Shown: in pieces, positions 53,101 to 61,147 of the stretch | Layout of the letters: each line of letters begins with the position of its first letter | Numbering within the stretch: the first letter of the stretch is position 1 | Source of the DNA: Lysobacter_K koreensis | GTDB lineage: Bacteria > Pseudomonadota > Gammaproteobacteria > Xanthomonadales > Xanthomonadaceae | Direction: 5' to 3' | DNA: 64,000 nt | Assembly: GCF_042677045.1 (NCBI RefSeq) | Contig: NZ_JBHTIH010000006.1 | Span: forward strand, 62,001-126,000 | Made by a program: the position numbers and the translations under genes | Notes under the pieces: model-generated | Seen by the model: the letters and a program-made list of their open reading frames with translations, nothing else | Databases searched by the model: none | What the model was told of the DNA's origin: nothing

Positions 53101-56100
53101 AGGCGTTGGGCTTCGGCACGTTCGGCTTCCGTACGCTCGGTTTCCAGGCGCTCGGCTTCGAGACGTTCGGCTTCGGCACGCTCGGCTTCGACACGCTCGG
53201 TTTCGAGGCGTTCGGCCTCAGCACGTTCGGCCTCGAGACGCTGGGCTTCGAGGCGTTCGGCTTCGAGGCGCTCGGCTTCAGCGCGCTCGGCTTCGAGACG
53301 TTCGGCTTCGACGCGCTCGGCTTCGGTGCGCTCGGCTTCGACACGTTCCAGTTCGGCACGTTCGGTCTCGAGCCGTTCGGCTTCGAGGCGCTCGGCTTCA
53401 ACGCGCTCGGCTTCGAAGCGTTCCAGTTCGGCACGCTCGGCTTCGAGGCGTTCGGCTTCGAACGACCGCGCACTTTCCTCGGTCGCTTCCCCGGCATAGG
53501 CGCTCAGGTCGAGGGCGTCGAGCGTGGGCTCGGTGCCGGCGTGGACCGCATCGAGGTCGTCGCCTTCTTCGACCAGCATCGGTGCACGCACGTCCGGCAG
53601 GCTGTCGCGCAGGGCGACCATGCGTTCGGCCAGTCCCTCGAACAACGGTACGCGCGGCGACGACGATTCCAGCGTCGCCAGCGTGCGGCGGATCGCGTCG
53701 GCGACCGCCGCCACTGCCGCCACGCCTTCGGCGCTGGGTGCCGCGCCGCTGGCGAGCAGCCGCTTGACGTAGATCTCGGTGGGGGCGGTGGCATCGGTGA
53801 TGACCGGCACTTCGGTCATCGCAAACGCGCCGTTGAGGGTGTGGATCGCGCGCTGCACGCCGTCATCCGCCGGCTGCGGCGCTGCCAGCCAATCCTCGAT
53901 GGTGGCCAGGTGGCCCTTGACCTCGGCCCCCAGGATTTCCAGCAACACCGGGTCGACCGAGGCCGGCACGGTGGCCTCCTCGAAGTCCGCCGCTTCGGCG
54001 ACCCACTCGTCGGCCAGCTCCGGGGTCTGTTCCGCGATTTCTTCCACGTCCAGGTCGCCGGCATCTGCCGCAGCGTCTTCGGCCGCGGCATCGACAAGCG
54101 TCTCGGCAATGGCTTCCTCGACCACCGGCGCGATTTCCGGCGCAGGCGCGGCAGCGACCGGGGCAACGTACAGCGCTTCCTCGCCCGCGGCCAGGCGGTC
54201 GGCGACCGCCTCGATGCCGGCGAGATCGGCGGTCACCGGCGCGGTGCCTGCCAACGCGGCGTGCAGGTGCGGCAAGGTCGCGTAGGCGTGCTCGACGATC
54301 GCGATCACGGCCGGCGTGGCCGGCCGCGTGCCATCGAGCACGCGGTTGAGCATGTTCTCGATCTTCCAGCTGAACTCGCCCAGCACGCGCGCGCCGACCA
54401 GCCGGCCACTGCCCTTGAGGGTGTGGAACACGCGGCGGATCGGACGCAGCTGCTCCGGCTCGCCGGGAGCGTTGCGCCAGGTCGGCAGCATCTGGCCGAG
54501 ATTGGCGATCTCTTCGTCGAGTTCCTCGAGGAACACCTCGCGGATCTCGTCGTCGATATCGTCGCTCTGGTCGAACCCGCCCAGGCCCACGGTGGCTGCC
54601 GGGACGACCGGCGCCACCGGCAAAGCGGGCGCGTCCTGGGTGACCGCAGGCTCGGCGACCTCGGCCGGCGATTCGTTCGACGCGGCCAGCTCCGGCTGCG
54701 CCTGTGGACCGAGCGCAGCCGGCTCCAGATGCGCATCGATGATCTCGTCGGCGACCAGCGGCGCGTACGCGGCGACCTCTTCGGCCGGCAGCGGCCAGTA
54801 ACGCAGGCGCTCAAGGCTGTGGCGCGCGATCTCGAGGATGTCGTCGCGGTTCGGGCGCTGGTCGCGCAAGGCTTCGAGGTAGTACTCGAGGCTGGCCAGG
54901 GCGTCGGCCAGGGTGTCGAGCTGCTGGCCGCTGGGCACGCGCTTGCGGCCGATCAGCTCGACCTCGGCGTAGCGCTTCACCGCGATCAGGTACTGCGCGG
55001 GCAGCGCCAGTTCGATGATGCGCAGGGCGCCGGCGACCTCGTCGAGCAGGCGCGGCACTTCGACCAGTTCGGCGTGGTCCCAGTTGGTCTCGACGAAGGC
55101 GACGAAGGACTGGCGGGCGTCGCCGAAGTTGGCAATCGCCTCGCGCACCACCACGTTCAACACCTTGCGCGACTCGCTGGCCAGCAGGTCCTCGTTGCCG
55201 CTGTCGTCGGGCAGGCCGAGACGGGCGACCTGGTCGTCCAGCGAGGCGTCGACGTAGAGCAGCGCGCCGGCGATGTCGAGCAACGCGGTCTCGTCGGCGG
55301 CGCGCTGGCCGCCGACGATCTCGCGCATGGAGTCGCGCTGCTGCAGCACCACGGTGCGGGCCACGCCCAGCCCCATCATGCCGAGGGTGTCGCTGACCCG
55401 GGTCAGTGCCTCGACTTGCGGGTGCAGTTCGGCGACGTCGCTGCGGCCGGTGCGCAGGTACAGGTCGAGCGCATCCTTGACCCGCAGCAGGTCTTCCTTG
55501 ATCGCGGCCGACACGGTGTCGAGCAGCGCGCGGTTGCGGCCGCTGAGGCTGCCGCGCGCGTGCGCAAGCTCGGATTCGCTGGGCTGCGCATCGAGCTGGA
55601 AGGTCTGGCGCAGGCTGTCGAGCGCCTGGTGGCGGCCGTCGCTGTGGGCGACGTGGTACAGCAGCTGGCGGGTGGGTTCGGCGGCGGGCTCGAGCCGCGG
55701 CGCGCTGAAACCATCGTCTTCGAGCAGTTGCCGCGCTTCGCGCTCGACGCCGGAAAACGCCTGGCGCAAGGCCTTGGTCGGCGGCAGCGCGCCATCGCGC
55801 AGGGCGCCGGCGACCGACGAGGCCACCCACAGCATGCGCCGCAGCGGCTCGACTTCGACGTCGGCGAGCAGGTGGTCGACCGCGAGCGCGAGCTCGGACG
55901 CGTCGGACGGGGCGCCGTCCTCGGGCCATGCGGCCAGCGCCGCGCGGAACGCGGCCATCTGCGGCGCGACCGCGGCACGGCTGGACGGTCCCGCCGTGGG
56001 TGCCGGCAAGCCGGCCGGCAGCGGGCGGTCGAGATCGGGCGAGAACAAGGCGCTCTCGCTCAGGCCGGGCTCGCCATGCGTGGCGCGCAGCTCGTTGAGC

Positions 56101-56468
56101 AGCGGCAGCAGCACGATCGGGATGTCGCGGTGGCCGCCCTGCAGGCGTTCCAGGTAGTCGGGCAACTGCACCACGCCGCGCATCAGCGCCGCGCAGGCTT
56201 CGTCGCGGTCGGCAACTCGGCCCTGCTGCAGCGCGGTGGCGAGCCGCTCCATCTCCTCGGCCACCATGGCCGGCGCGTACAGCTCGATCATGCGCAAGGT
56301 GCCGTGCACCTGGTGCAGGTGGCCCGCGCACACGCGCATGGCGCTGCCGTCACCGGGGTTCTCGGCGTAGGCCTCGATCTCCTGGCGCGCGTGGCGCAGG
56401 GTCTCGTCCAGCTCGGGCTTGATCCAGCCCAGCGTGGTCGTGTCGATCGCCTCGCGCATCACGGTCAT
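50178..56468 (-). CDS. chpA: Hybrid chemotaxis histidine kinase ChpA with multiple Hpt domains
   Basis: 2096 residues, the CheA-type kinase of the twitching-motility system (also called pilL). Hpt or Hpt-like modules occur around His55 (QVHGTL), a degenerate one (EVAGALRI), His682 (HTLKGSG), His876 (HTLNGAF) and His1357 (HTLKGG). Residues about 1000-1230 are a Glu/Ala/Arg pentad repeat (EAERL). Then come the dimerisation helices (about 1490-1560), HATPase (N-box HMLRNSVAHGLE near 1673, G-box GDDGAGLD, GRGVGMDVV), a CheW domain (about 1800-1945) and a receiver (Asp2022 in LLDIEMPRMDG). No pilK gene lies between pilJ and this gene. Confidence 0.95.
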   Translation of the reverse strand: MTVMREAIDTTTLGWIKPELDETLRHARQEIEAYAENPGDGSAMRVCAGHLHQVHGTLRMIELYAPAMVAEEMERLATALQQGRVADRDEACAALMRGVVQLPDYLERLQGGHRDIPIVLLPLLNELRATHGEPGLSESALFSPDLDRPLPAGLPAPTAGPSSRAAVAPQMAAFRAALAAWPEDGAPSDASELALAVDHLLADVEVEPLRRMLWVASSVAGALRDGALPPTKALRQAFSGVEREARQLLEDDGFSAPRLEPAAEPTRQLLYHVAHSDGRHQALDSLRQTFQLDAQPSESELAHARGSLSGRNRALLDTVSAAIKEDLLRVKDALDLYLRTGRSDVAELHPQVEALTRVSDTLGMMGLGVARTVVLQQRDSMREIVGGQRAADETALLDIAGALLYVDASLDDQVARLGLPDDSGNEDLLASESRKVLNVVVREAIANFGDARQSFVAFVETNWDHAELVEVPRLLDEVAGALRIIELALPAQYLIAVKRYAEVELIGRKRVPSGQQLDTLADALASLEYYLEALRDQRPNRDDILEIARHSLERLRYWPLPAEEVAAYAPLVADEIIDAHLEPAALGPQAQPELAASNESPAEVAEPAVTQDAPALPVAPVVPAATVGLGGFDQSDDIDDEIREVFLEELDEEIANLGQMLPTWRNAPGEPEQLRPIRRVFHTLKGSGRLVGARVLGEFSWKIENMLNRVLDGTRPATPAVIAIVEHAYATLPHLHAALAGTAPVTADLAGIEAVADRLAAGEEALYVAPVAAAPAPEIAPVVEEAIAETLVDAAAEDAAADAGDLDVEEIAEQTPELADEWVAEAADFEEATVPASVDPVLLEILGAEVKGHLATIEDWLAAPQPADDGVQRAIHTLNGAFAMTEVPVITDATAPTEIYVKRLLASGAAPSAEGVAAVAAVADAIRRTLATLESSSPRVPLFEGLAERMVALRDSLPDVRAPMLVEEGDDLDAVHAGTEPTLDALDLSAYAGEATEESARSFEAERLEAERAELERFEAERVEAERLEAERLETERAELERVEAERTEAERVEAERLEAERAEAERLEAERLEAQRLEAERAEAERLETERVEAERAEAERLEAERLETERTEAERAEAQRLDAERVEAERVEAERLEAERLEAERLDAERLEAERLETERTEAERLAEEERLEAERVEAERSETERLEAQRLEAERAEAERLEEEERLEYERLEAEYAEAERAARETQQREAEHLAAGSQGDDLVEVLEGESASGADAVHARDDSDAAAADASAEAESGREAAPEPAVAALLAGALAANDDPDEALDLTGLDPELVDIFVEEGSDLLDHSDGLLAQLRAAPGEREPLVGLQRDLHTLKGGARMAGIMAVGELGHVMESLLEAVVDHRRELGRDGIPLLERGFDRLHAMVTRVGSRRAIAMPEELIAEFEARSRGQIWSRAETVAPTDALASEGGAIPALKVELKPLSAPMSDSPVGDEEDIGVRAPQEQVRIRADLLDRLVNYAGEVAIYRARLEQQLGAFRGAITELAATNVRVRDQLRRLEIETEAQIIARYQREHETVDATFDPLELDRFSTLQQLSRALSESASDQVSLQVTLDDLTRQYETLLLQQSRVSSDLQEGLMRTRMVPFDALLPRLRRVVRQAAGELGKQVQLKLDGAQGELDRNVLERMTAPLEHMLRNSVAHGLEIPGKRKQAGKSEEGTIHIAVRREGSEVVLEVGDDGAGLDRAAIRRRGEERGLVRADAVLSDSDLDMLILEPGFSTADEVSRLAGRGVGMDVVASEVRQLGGTLDIHSNPGQGVTFTLRLPQTLAVTQAVFVRVGETTFAVPIASVRGVGRIGRDELAKAHELGADANYRYGGEDYAVHDLGLLLGHAPAKAEGHLQMPLLLIRAGELRAAVSIDQVIGSREIVVKPVGPQVASVPGIFGATIMGDGRVVVILDVAPLVRRHAALPRDFVAVPTPVVEHRPVPLVMVVDDSVTMRKVTGRVLERHNFEVLTAKDGLDALERMVDVVPDLMLLDIEMPRMDGYELATAMKADPRLRDVPIVMITSRTGDKHRQRAFEIGVNRYLGKPYQEPELMRNVHELLGTGRDHE
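52780..53471 (-). repeat. 15-bp coding repeat in chpA (EAERL pentads)
   Basis: The DNA shows a 15-base period (CGGCTTCGAGGCGTT variants) for nearly 700 bases, encoding about 46 pentapeptides of the type EAERL/V/A. In protein terms this is a long charged helix, a single-alpha-helix or coiled-coil candidate, of about 230 residues inside ChpA. Variation between units is mostly synonymous or at the fifth residue. Confidence 0.9.
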
Positions 56469-56585
56469 CGCGCACCCCGCATGGCAGCGGGGCCGCGCCG
56501 TGCGCAGCGGTGGCGACCGTGGGCGGACCAGGCCTTGTCAGACCGGCCCTGAGCAGACGTGTTCATGCTTCGATCCAATTGTTCG

Positions 56586-58607
56586 TCAGGCCGGCAGCTT
56601 GAAGTCGGCGACCGAGCGGCGCAGGTCGGCGGCCAGCTGCGCCAGGTTGCCAATCGACTCGGCCGTCTGGTTGGCGCCTTGCGTGGTCTGCGAGGTGATC
56701 TGCTGAATCGTGTTCATCGTCTGGGTGATGTTGGCCGCGGCGCCGGACTGCTGCTGCGCGGCGGTCGAGATGCCCTGAATCAACCCGGACAAGTCGGACG
56801 ACACCTTTTCGATCTCGCCCAGCGCGGTACCCGCGTCCTCGGCCAGGCGTGCACCGGCGACCACTTCGGAGGTCGTCTGCTCCATCGAGCTGACGGCCTC
56901 GTTGGTGTCGGACTGAATGGTCTGGACCAGGGTCTCGATGCGCTTGGTTGCGTTGGAAGTGCGTTCTGCGAGGCGTTGCACTTCGTCGGCCACGACCGCG
57001 AAGCCGCGGCCCGCTTCACCGGCCGAGGCCGCCTGGATCGCGGCGTTCAGCGCCAGGATGTTGGTCTGTTCGGAAATGTCGTTGATCAGCTCGACAATCG
57101 AGCCGATTTCCTGCGAGCTCTCGCCCAGGCGCTTGATGCGCTTGGAGGTTTCCTGGATCTGGTCACGGATGTTGTCCATGCCCTGAATCGTCTGGCGCAC
57201 CACGCCGGCGCCCTTGGTCGCGATCTGCACCGAGCGCTGCGCCACTTCGGCCGACTCGGTGGAGTTCTTCGAGACCTGGTCGATGCTGGCGGCGATTTCG
57301 CTGATGCGGTCGGAGGCCGAGGAGATTTCCTGCGCCTGGTGCTCTGCCGCTTCGGCCAGGTGCATCGCGGTGGCCTGCGTTTCCTGCGCGCTGGAGGCGA
57401 CCTGCACCGAGGTGTCGGTGATCGTCTGCACCAGGCTGCGCAGCTGCTCGACGGCGAAGTTGATCGAGTCGGCGATCGCGCCGGTCATGTCTTCGGTGAC
57501 CGTCGCCTTGACCGTGAGGTCGCCTTCTGCGAGCGAGCCCATTTCGTCCAGCAGGCGCATGATCGCCTCCTGGTTGCGGTCGTTGAGTTCCTTGGTGGTG
57601 AGGTAGCGCTTCTTCTGCTGGCTGTTGAGCGAGAGCACCAGGAACACGATCGCGGCCAACGCGGCAAAACCCGACAGGATCGAGATCCACAGGTTGCCCA
57701 GGATGCTGGTGTCCTTGAGCGAGCCGAAGGCGGTGAACGCGCCGAACAGGCGCTTGCTGTCGGTGAGCAGCTTGTCCGAGCCGGCGGTGATCGCGGCGGC
57801 CGAGGACTGCGCGCGGAACAGGTTCTGCGAGCTGGCGGTGATCGCGTCCAGGTCCTTCTTCATCTCCAGCCACAGGGTCTCGGCCTGACCGAGCGCGGCC
57901 AGCGCGCCGCCGTTGCCCAGCGGGGTCACGCCGAACGAGGCGTCGCCCTTGCGCAGGCCGGTCAGCACGTTGCCGAACACGGCGGCGTCGCGGCCGAGCG
58001 CCTCACCGGCGAGCGAGGCGCCAGTGCCACCGGCGCGGATTTCGGTGATGCGGCGGGCCATCGTTCCCGACAGCACGACCTGGCGCAGGGCGATGTAGAC
58101 CTGCGAAGACGGCGAACCCGACGCCGACATCGCGCGCACCAGCTCGTCCAGGCGCGCCTGCAGCTGCGGCACGCGGCTGGCGAAGCTGTCGGCGTTGCCG
58201 GCCAGGGCCAGCACCGCCTTTTCGCTGGCGACCACCTGCTCGGCGCTCTTGCCCAGCGGGCCCCAGGTCGCGGTCACGGCCTCGATCGGGCCGGACACGC
58301 CGGCGGTCGTGCCGAAGTTGTTGTTGAGCAGGGCGACGTCTTTCTCGATCGAAGCCTTGGTGGCCTTGAACGCTTCGAACGACTTGGCGTCGCCGCCGAC
58401 CGCCGCCTGGCCCTGCACCGCGAGCTGCTGCGAGAGCACCTGCAGGTCCGAGGCCGAGGAACTGGCGCCGCCGAGGCGGGCCGCCTTCCAGGTCGCATAA
58501 CCGGTGTTGAGGCCGAAGACCAACACCGAGATGCCCAGCACGATCAACCAGGTGTTGACGCCCAGGTTGCGAGCCTTGCCGGCGACGGAGTTCATGTCAG
58601 TGCTCAT
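56586..58607 (-). CDS. pilJ: Methyl-accepting chemoreceptor PilJ
   Basis: 673 residues. TM1 (about 17-37), a long periplasmic PilJ-type sensor region (to about 305), TM2 (about 310-332), a HAMP-like segment and an MCP signalling hairpin with tip EQTNILALNAAIQAASAGEA. It senses surface or pilus signals and feeds ChpA via PilI and ChpC. The start is ATG 58607. With no CheR in the cluster and a degenerate ChpB, its methylation is doubtful. Confidence 0.95.
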   Translation of the reverse strand: MSTDMNSVAGKARNLGVNTWLIVLGISVLVFGLNTGYATWKAARLGGASSSASDLQVLSQQLAVQGQAAVGGDAKSFEAFKATKASIEKDVALLNNNFGTTAGVSGPIEAVTATWGPLGKSAEQVVASEKAVLALAGNADSFASRVPQLQARLDELVRAMSASGSPSSQVYIALRQVVLSGTMARRITEIRAGGTGASLAGEALGRDAAVFGNVLTGLRKGDASFGVTPLGNGGALAALGQAETLWLEMKKDLDAITASSQNLFRAQSSAAAITAGSDKLLTDSKRLFGAFTAFGSLKDTSILGNLWISILSGFAALAAIVFLVLSLNSQQKKRYLTTKELNDRNQEAIMRLLDEMGSLAEGDLTVKATVTEDMTGAIADSINFAVEQLRSLVQTITDTSVQVASSAQETQATAMHLAEAAEHQAQEISSASDRISEIAASIDQVSKNSTESAEVAQRSVQIATKGAGVVRQTIQGMDNIRDQIQETSKRIKRLGESSQEIGSIVELINDISEQTNILALNAAIQAASAGEAGRGFAVVADEVQRLAERTSNATKRIETLVQTIQSDTNEAVSSMEQTTSEVVAGARLAEDAGTALGEIEKVSSDLSGLIQGISTAAQQQSGAAANITQTMNTIQQITSQTTQGANQTAESIGNLAQLAADLRRSVADFKLPA

Positions 58608-58649
58608 GGTTTTATCTCAGCTGCGTTGCGTGTGCGACGTTCGCGGGCT

Positions 58650-59216
58650 TCATGCCGCGGCGGCTTGTCGGAATTCAGGCGTGCGGGCCAACCGTTCCAG
58701 GCTGAAGACACCCCACGGGTGGTCGCCCAAGCGGTAGGCCCGGTCGATGAAATGGGCGTAGCGGCCTTCGGCGAGGTGCTCGGAGGCGATTTGTTCGGAC
58801 TCGATCTGCTGTTGTTCGTTGAAGCTGCGCTGGCCGAACAGTTCGTCGATCAGCACCGCGACGTCGCCGCCGGGCTGGCGCACCAGCAACACGCGCTGGC
58901 CTTCGTGCAGCACCGTGCGCTCGCCCTCGAGGAACTGCTTGAGGTCGACGATCGGCAGCAAGTTGCCGCGCACGTTGGCCACGCCGAGCATCCACGGCTG
59001 CGCGCCGGGCACCGCGGTGACCGGCGGCATCGCCAGGATTTCCAGCACCTCGTCGAAGCCCGACGCCAGGCGCCGTGCCCCGATGCGGTAGCCCACGCCA
59101 CGCCACAGGCCCGGCGCGTCGAGCTGCTCGGGCAGGCCGGGCACGTGCGCCAGGGCGCGGCGCTCGTAATCGGCCAGCACCTCGAACGGCGACAGGCTGA
59201 TGGCGGCGCGTTTCAT
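58650..59216 (-). CDS. pilI: CheW-like adaptor PilI
   Basis: 188 residues. CheW domain (about 30-175; LGVANVRGNLLPIVDLKQFL, VLLVRQPGGDVAVLIDELFGQ). It couples PilJ to ChpA. The ATG is one base after the pilH stop and the gap to pilJ is 42 bases. Confidence 0.93.
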   Translation of the reverse strand: MKRAAISLSPFEVLADYERRALAHVPGLPEQLDAPGLWRGVGYRIGARRLASGFDEVLEILAMPPVTAVPGAQPWMLGVANVRGNLLPIVDLKQFLEGERTVLHEGQRVLLVRQPGGDVAVLIDELFGQRSFNEQQQIESEQIASEHLAEGRYAHFIDRAYRLGDHPWGVFSLERLARTPEFRQAAAA

Positions 59217-59217
59217 C

Positions 59218-59583
59218 TCAGGCGCCCAGCAGCACGTTGATGCGGGCGATCAGGTCGTCCTCGCGCGGGGGCTTGACGATGTAGTCCTTGGCGCCCTGGC
59301 GCAGGCCCCAGGCCTTGTCGGTGTCCATGCCCTTGGTGCTGACGATCAGCACCGGGATGGCCTTGGTGTCGGCGTCGCGCGACAACGCGCGGGTGGCCTG
59401 GAAGCCGTTCATGCCCGGCAACACCAGGTCCATCAGCACCAGGTCGGGCCGCTCGCGGCGGCAGGCATCGATGCCGTCCTCGGCGCTGCCCGAGGACAGC
59501 ACCTCGTGGCCATTGCGCTCGAGCAGTTGGGTCAGGACCGCCGTATCGGTCGGCGAGTCGTCGATAAGAAGAATACGTGCCAT
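59218..59583 (-). CDS. pilH: Single-domain response regulator PilH
   Basis: 121 residues, receiver domain only. The acidic pocket is LLIDDSPTD, the phosphoacceptor Asp is in LVLMDLVLPGMNG, and the conserved Thr/Lys are in IVSTKG and IVKPPRED. Works with PilG in control of pilus retraction and extension. Confidence 0.94.
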   Translation of the reverse strand: MARILLIDDSPTDTAVLTQLLERNGHEVLSSGSAEDGIDACRRERPDLVLMDLVLPGMNGFQATRALSRDADTKAIPVLIVSTKGMDTDKAWGLRQGAKDYIVKPPREDDLIARINVLLGA

Positions 59584-59602
59584 TGAGTGCCTTACCCCCC
59601 GG

Positions 59603-60004
59603 TCAGGCGTTGTTGACGTGCGTGCGGATCGCGTCGAGCAGTTCTTCGCGGGTGAATGGTTTGGTCAGGTACTGCTCGGAACCCACGATGCGGCCACGCG
59701 CCTTGTCGAACAGGCCGTCCTTGGACGACAGCATGATCACCGGCGTGCGCTTGAACAGCTGGTTGTTCTTGATCAGCGCGCAGGTCTGGTAGCCATCCAG
59801 GCGCGGCATCATGATGTCCACGAAAATGATCTGGGGCTGCTGGTCGGCGATCTTGGCCAGTGCCTCGAAGCCGTCGGTGGCGGTCACCACGTCACAGCCC
59901 TCGCGCTTCAACAACGTCTCGGCAGTCCGACGGATGGTCTTGGAATCATCGATCACCATGACCTTCAAGCCGTCGAGGCTGCCGTTGCGACCCTCGTCTT
60001 GCAT
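59603..60004 (-). CDS. pilG: Single-domain response regulator PilG
   Basis: 133 residues, receiver domain with a short N-terminal extension. VMVIDDSKTIRRTAETLL, IIFVDIMMPRLDG (phosphoacceptor) and LTKPFTREELLDAI are conserved. First gene of the pil-chp series. GGGGGAG precedes the ATG at 60004; the open frame further upstream is not supported. It runs divergently from gshB. Confidence 0.95.
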   Translation of the reverse strand: MQDEGRNGSLDGLKVMVIDDSKTIRRTAETLLKREGCDVVTATDGFEALAKIADQQPQIIFVDIMMPRLDGYQTCALIKNNQLFKRTPVIMLSSKDGLFDKARGRIVGSEQYLTKPFTREELLDAIRTHVNNA

Positions 60005-60059
60005 TCTTTGCTCCCCCTGGCGAACGCCGCGCTGTCCCCGGCGCTCCGCGTAGATGTCC

Positions 60060-60088
60060 TTTATTCCAAGCCGCGTCCAGCCTGTCAA
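60060..60088 (-). promoter_or_regulatory. Possible sigma-70 promoter of the pil-chp operon
   Basis: On the minus strand TTGACA (60088-60083), 17 bases, AATAAA (60065-60060). The leader to the pilG ATG would be about 50 bases. The -35 is perfect; the -10 is moderate. Confidence 0.5.
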
Positions 60089-60190
60089 CAGGCAATTTTT
60101 GTCACAACAAATCTGAACACGACCACATTGCGTCAGGCGCGCTGCAGGCGCCTGCTACCATCGCCGCCACCACCTCGCACAGCCCCGCCC

Positions 60191-61147
60191 ATGCCCCTCG
60201 ACATCGTCGTCGTGATGGACCCGATCGGGTCGATCAAGATCGCCAAGGATTCGACGTTTGCGATGTTGCTCGAGGCCCAGCGCCGCGGCCACCGCCTGTT
60301 TTACGTGATTCCCGGCGGCCTGTCGCTTCGCGATGGCGCCGCCCACGCCCGCATGGCGCCCCTGGGCGTACGCGAGGACGCCGGCGCCTGGTTCGAACTG
60401 GGCGCGGCGTCACAGGTGGCGCTGGGCGCCGGGCACGTGGTGCTGATGCGCAAGGACCCGCCAGTCGACGCCGAGTACATCCACGACACCCAGATCCTCG
60501 GCTTGGCCCAGCAGGCCGGGGCGCGGGTGCTCAACGACCCGCAGGGCCTGCGCGACTACAACGAGAAGCTGGCCGCGCTGCTGTTCCCGCAGTGCTGCCC
60601 GCCGACCCTGGTCAGCCGCGACCTGGCCGCGCTCAAGGCGTTCGTGGCCGAGCACGGCGAGGCGGTGCTCAAGCCGCTCGACGGCATGGGCGGGCGCTCG
60701 ATCTTCCGCGCCCGCGCCGGCGAGGCCAACCTCAATGTGATCCTCGAGACCCTGACCCAGGGCGGGCACAGCCTGGCCATGGCGCAGCGCTACCTGCCCG
60801 AGATCAGCGCCGGCGACAAGCGCATCCTGCTGGTCGACGGCATCCCGATCGACTACTGCCTGGCGCGGGTCCCGCAGGGCGACGAGTTCCGCGGCAACCT
60901 CGCCGCCGGCGGCAAGGGCCACGGCCAGCCGCTGAGCGAGCGCGACCGCTGGATCGCCGCCCAGGTCGGGCCGGAGATGAAGCGCCGCGGCATGCTGTTC
61001 GTGGGCCTGGACGTGATCGGCGACTACCTGACCGAGGTCAACGTCACCAGCCCGACCTGCATTCGCGAACTCGACGCACAGTTTGGGCTCAACATCGCCG
61101 GCACACTGTTCGATGCGATCGAAGCAGGAATTCCAGGCACGGCATGA
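60191..61147 (+). CDS. gshB: Glutathione synthetase
   Basis: 318 residues, ATP-grasp enzyme joining gamma-glutamylcysteine and glycine. Motifs VVVMDPIGSIKIAKDSTFAML, RKDPPVDAEYIHDTQIL, LKPLDGMGGRSIFR, GNLAAGGKG and FVGLDVIGDYLTEVNVTSP are all typical. It is complete. Divergent from pilG and overlapping tonB by four bases; the tonB-gshB-pilG neighbourhood is also found in Pseudomonas. Confidence 0.96.
   Translation: MPLDIVVVMDPIGSIKIAKDSTFAMLLEAQRRGHRLFYVIPGGLSLRDGAAHARMAPLGVREDAGAWFELGAASQVALGAGHVVLMRKDPPVDAEYIHDTQILGLAQQAGARVLNDPQGLRDYNEKLAALLFPQCCPPTLVSRDLAALKAFVAEHGEAVLKPLDGMGGRSIFRARAGEANLNVILETLTQGGHSLAMAQRYLPEISAGDKRILLVDGIPIDYCLARVPQGDEFRGNLAAGGKGHGQPLSERDRWIAAQVGPEMKRRGMLFVGLDVIGDYLTEVNVTSPTCIRELDAQFGLNIAGTLFDAIEAGIPGTA

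Noticed and set aside
52780..53471. Regular 15-bp repeats resembling an array
   Set aside because: No spacers; the period is in frame and codes for pentads in ChpA, so not a CRISPR.
51789..56552. A 1587-codon open frame antisense to chpA
   Set aside because: It mirrors chpA, has Phe/Gly-rich repeats produced by the antisense of EAERL pentads, and no domain or Shine-Dalgarno; a GC-driven artefact.
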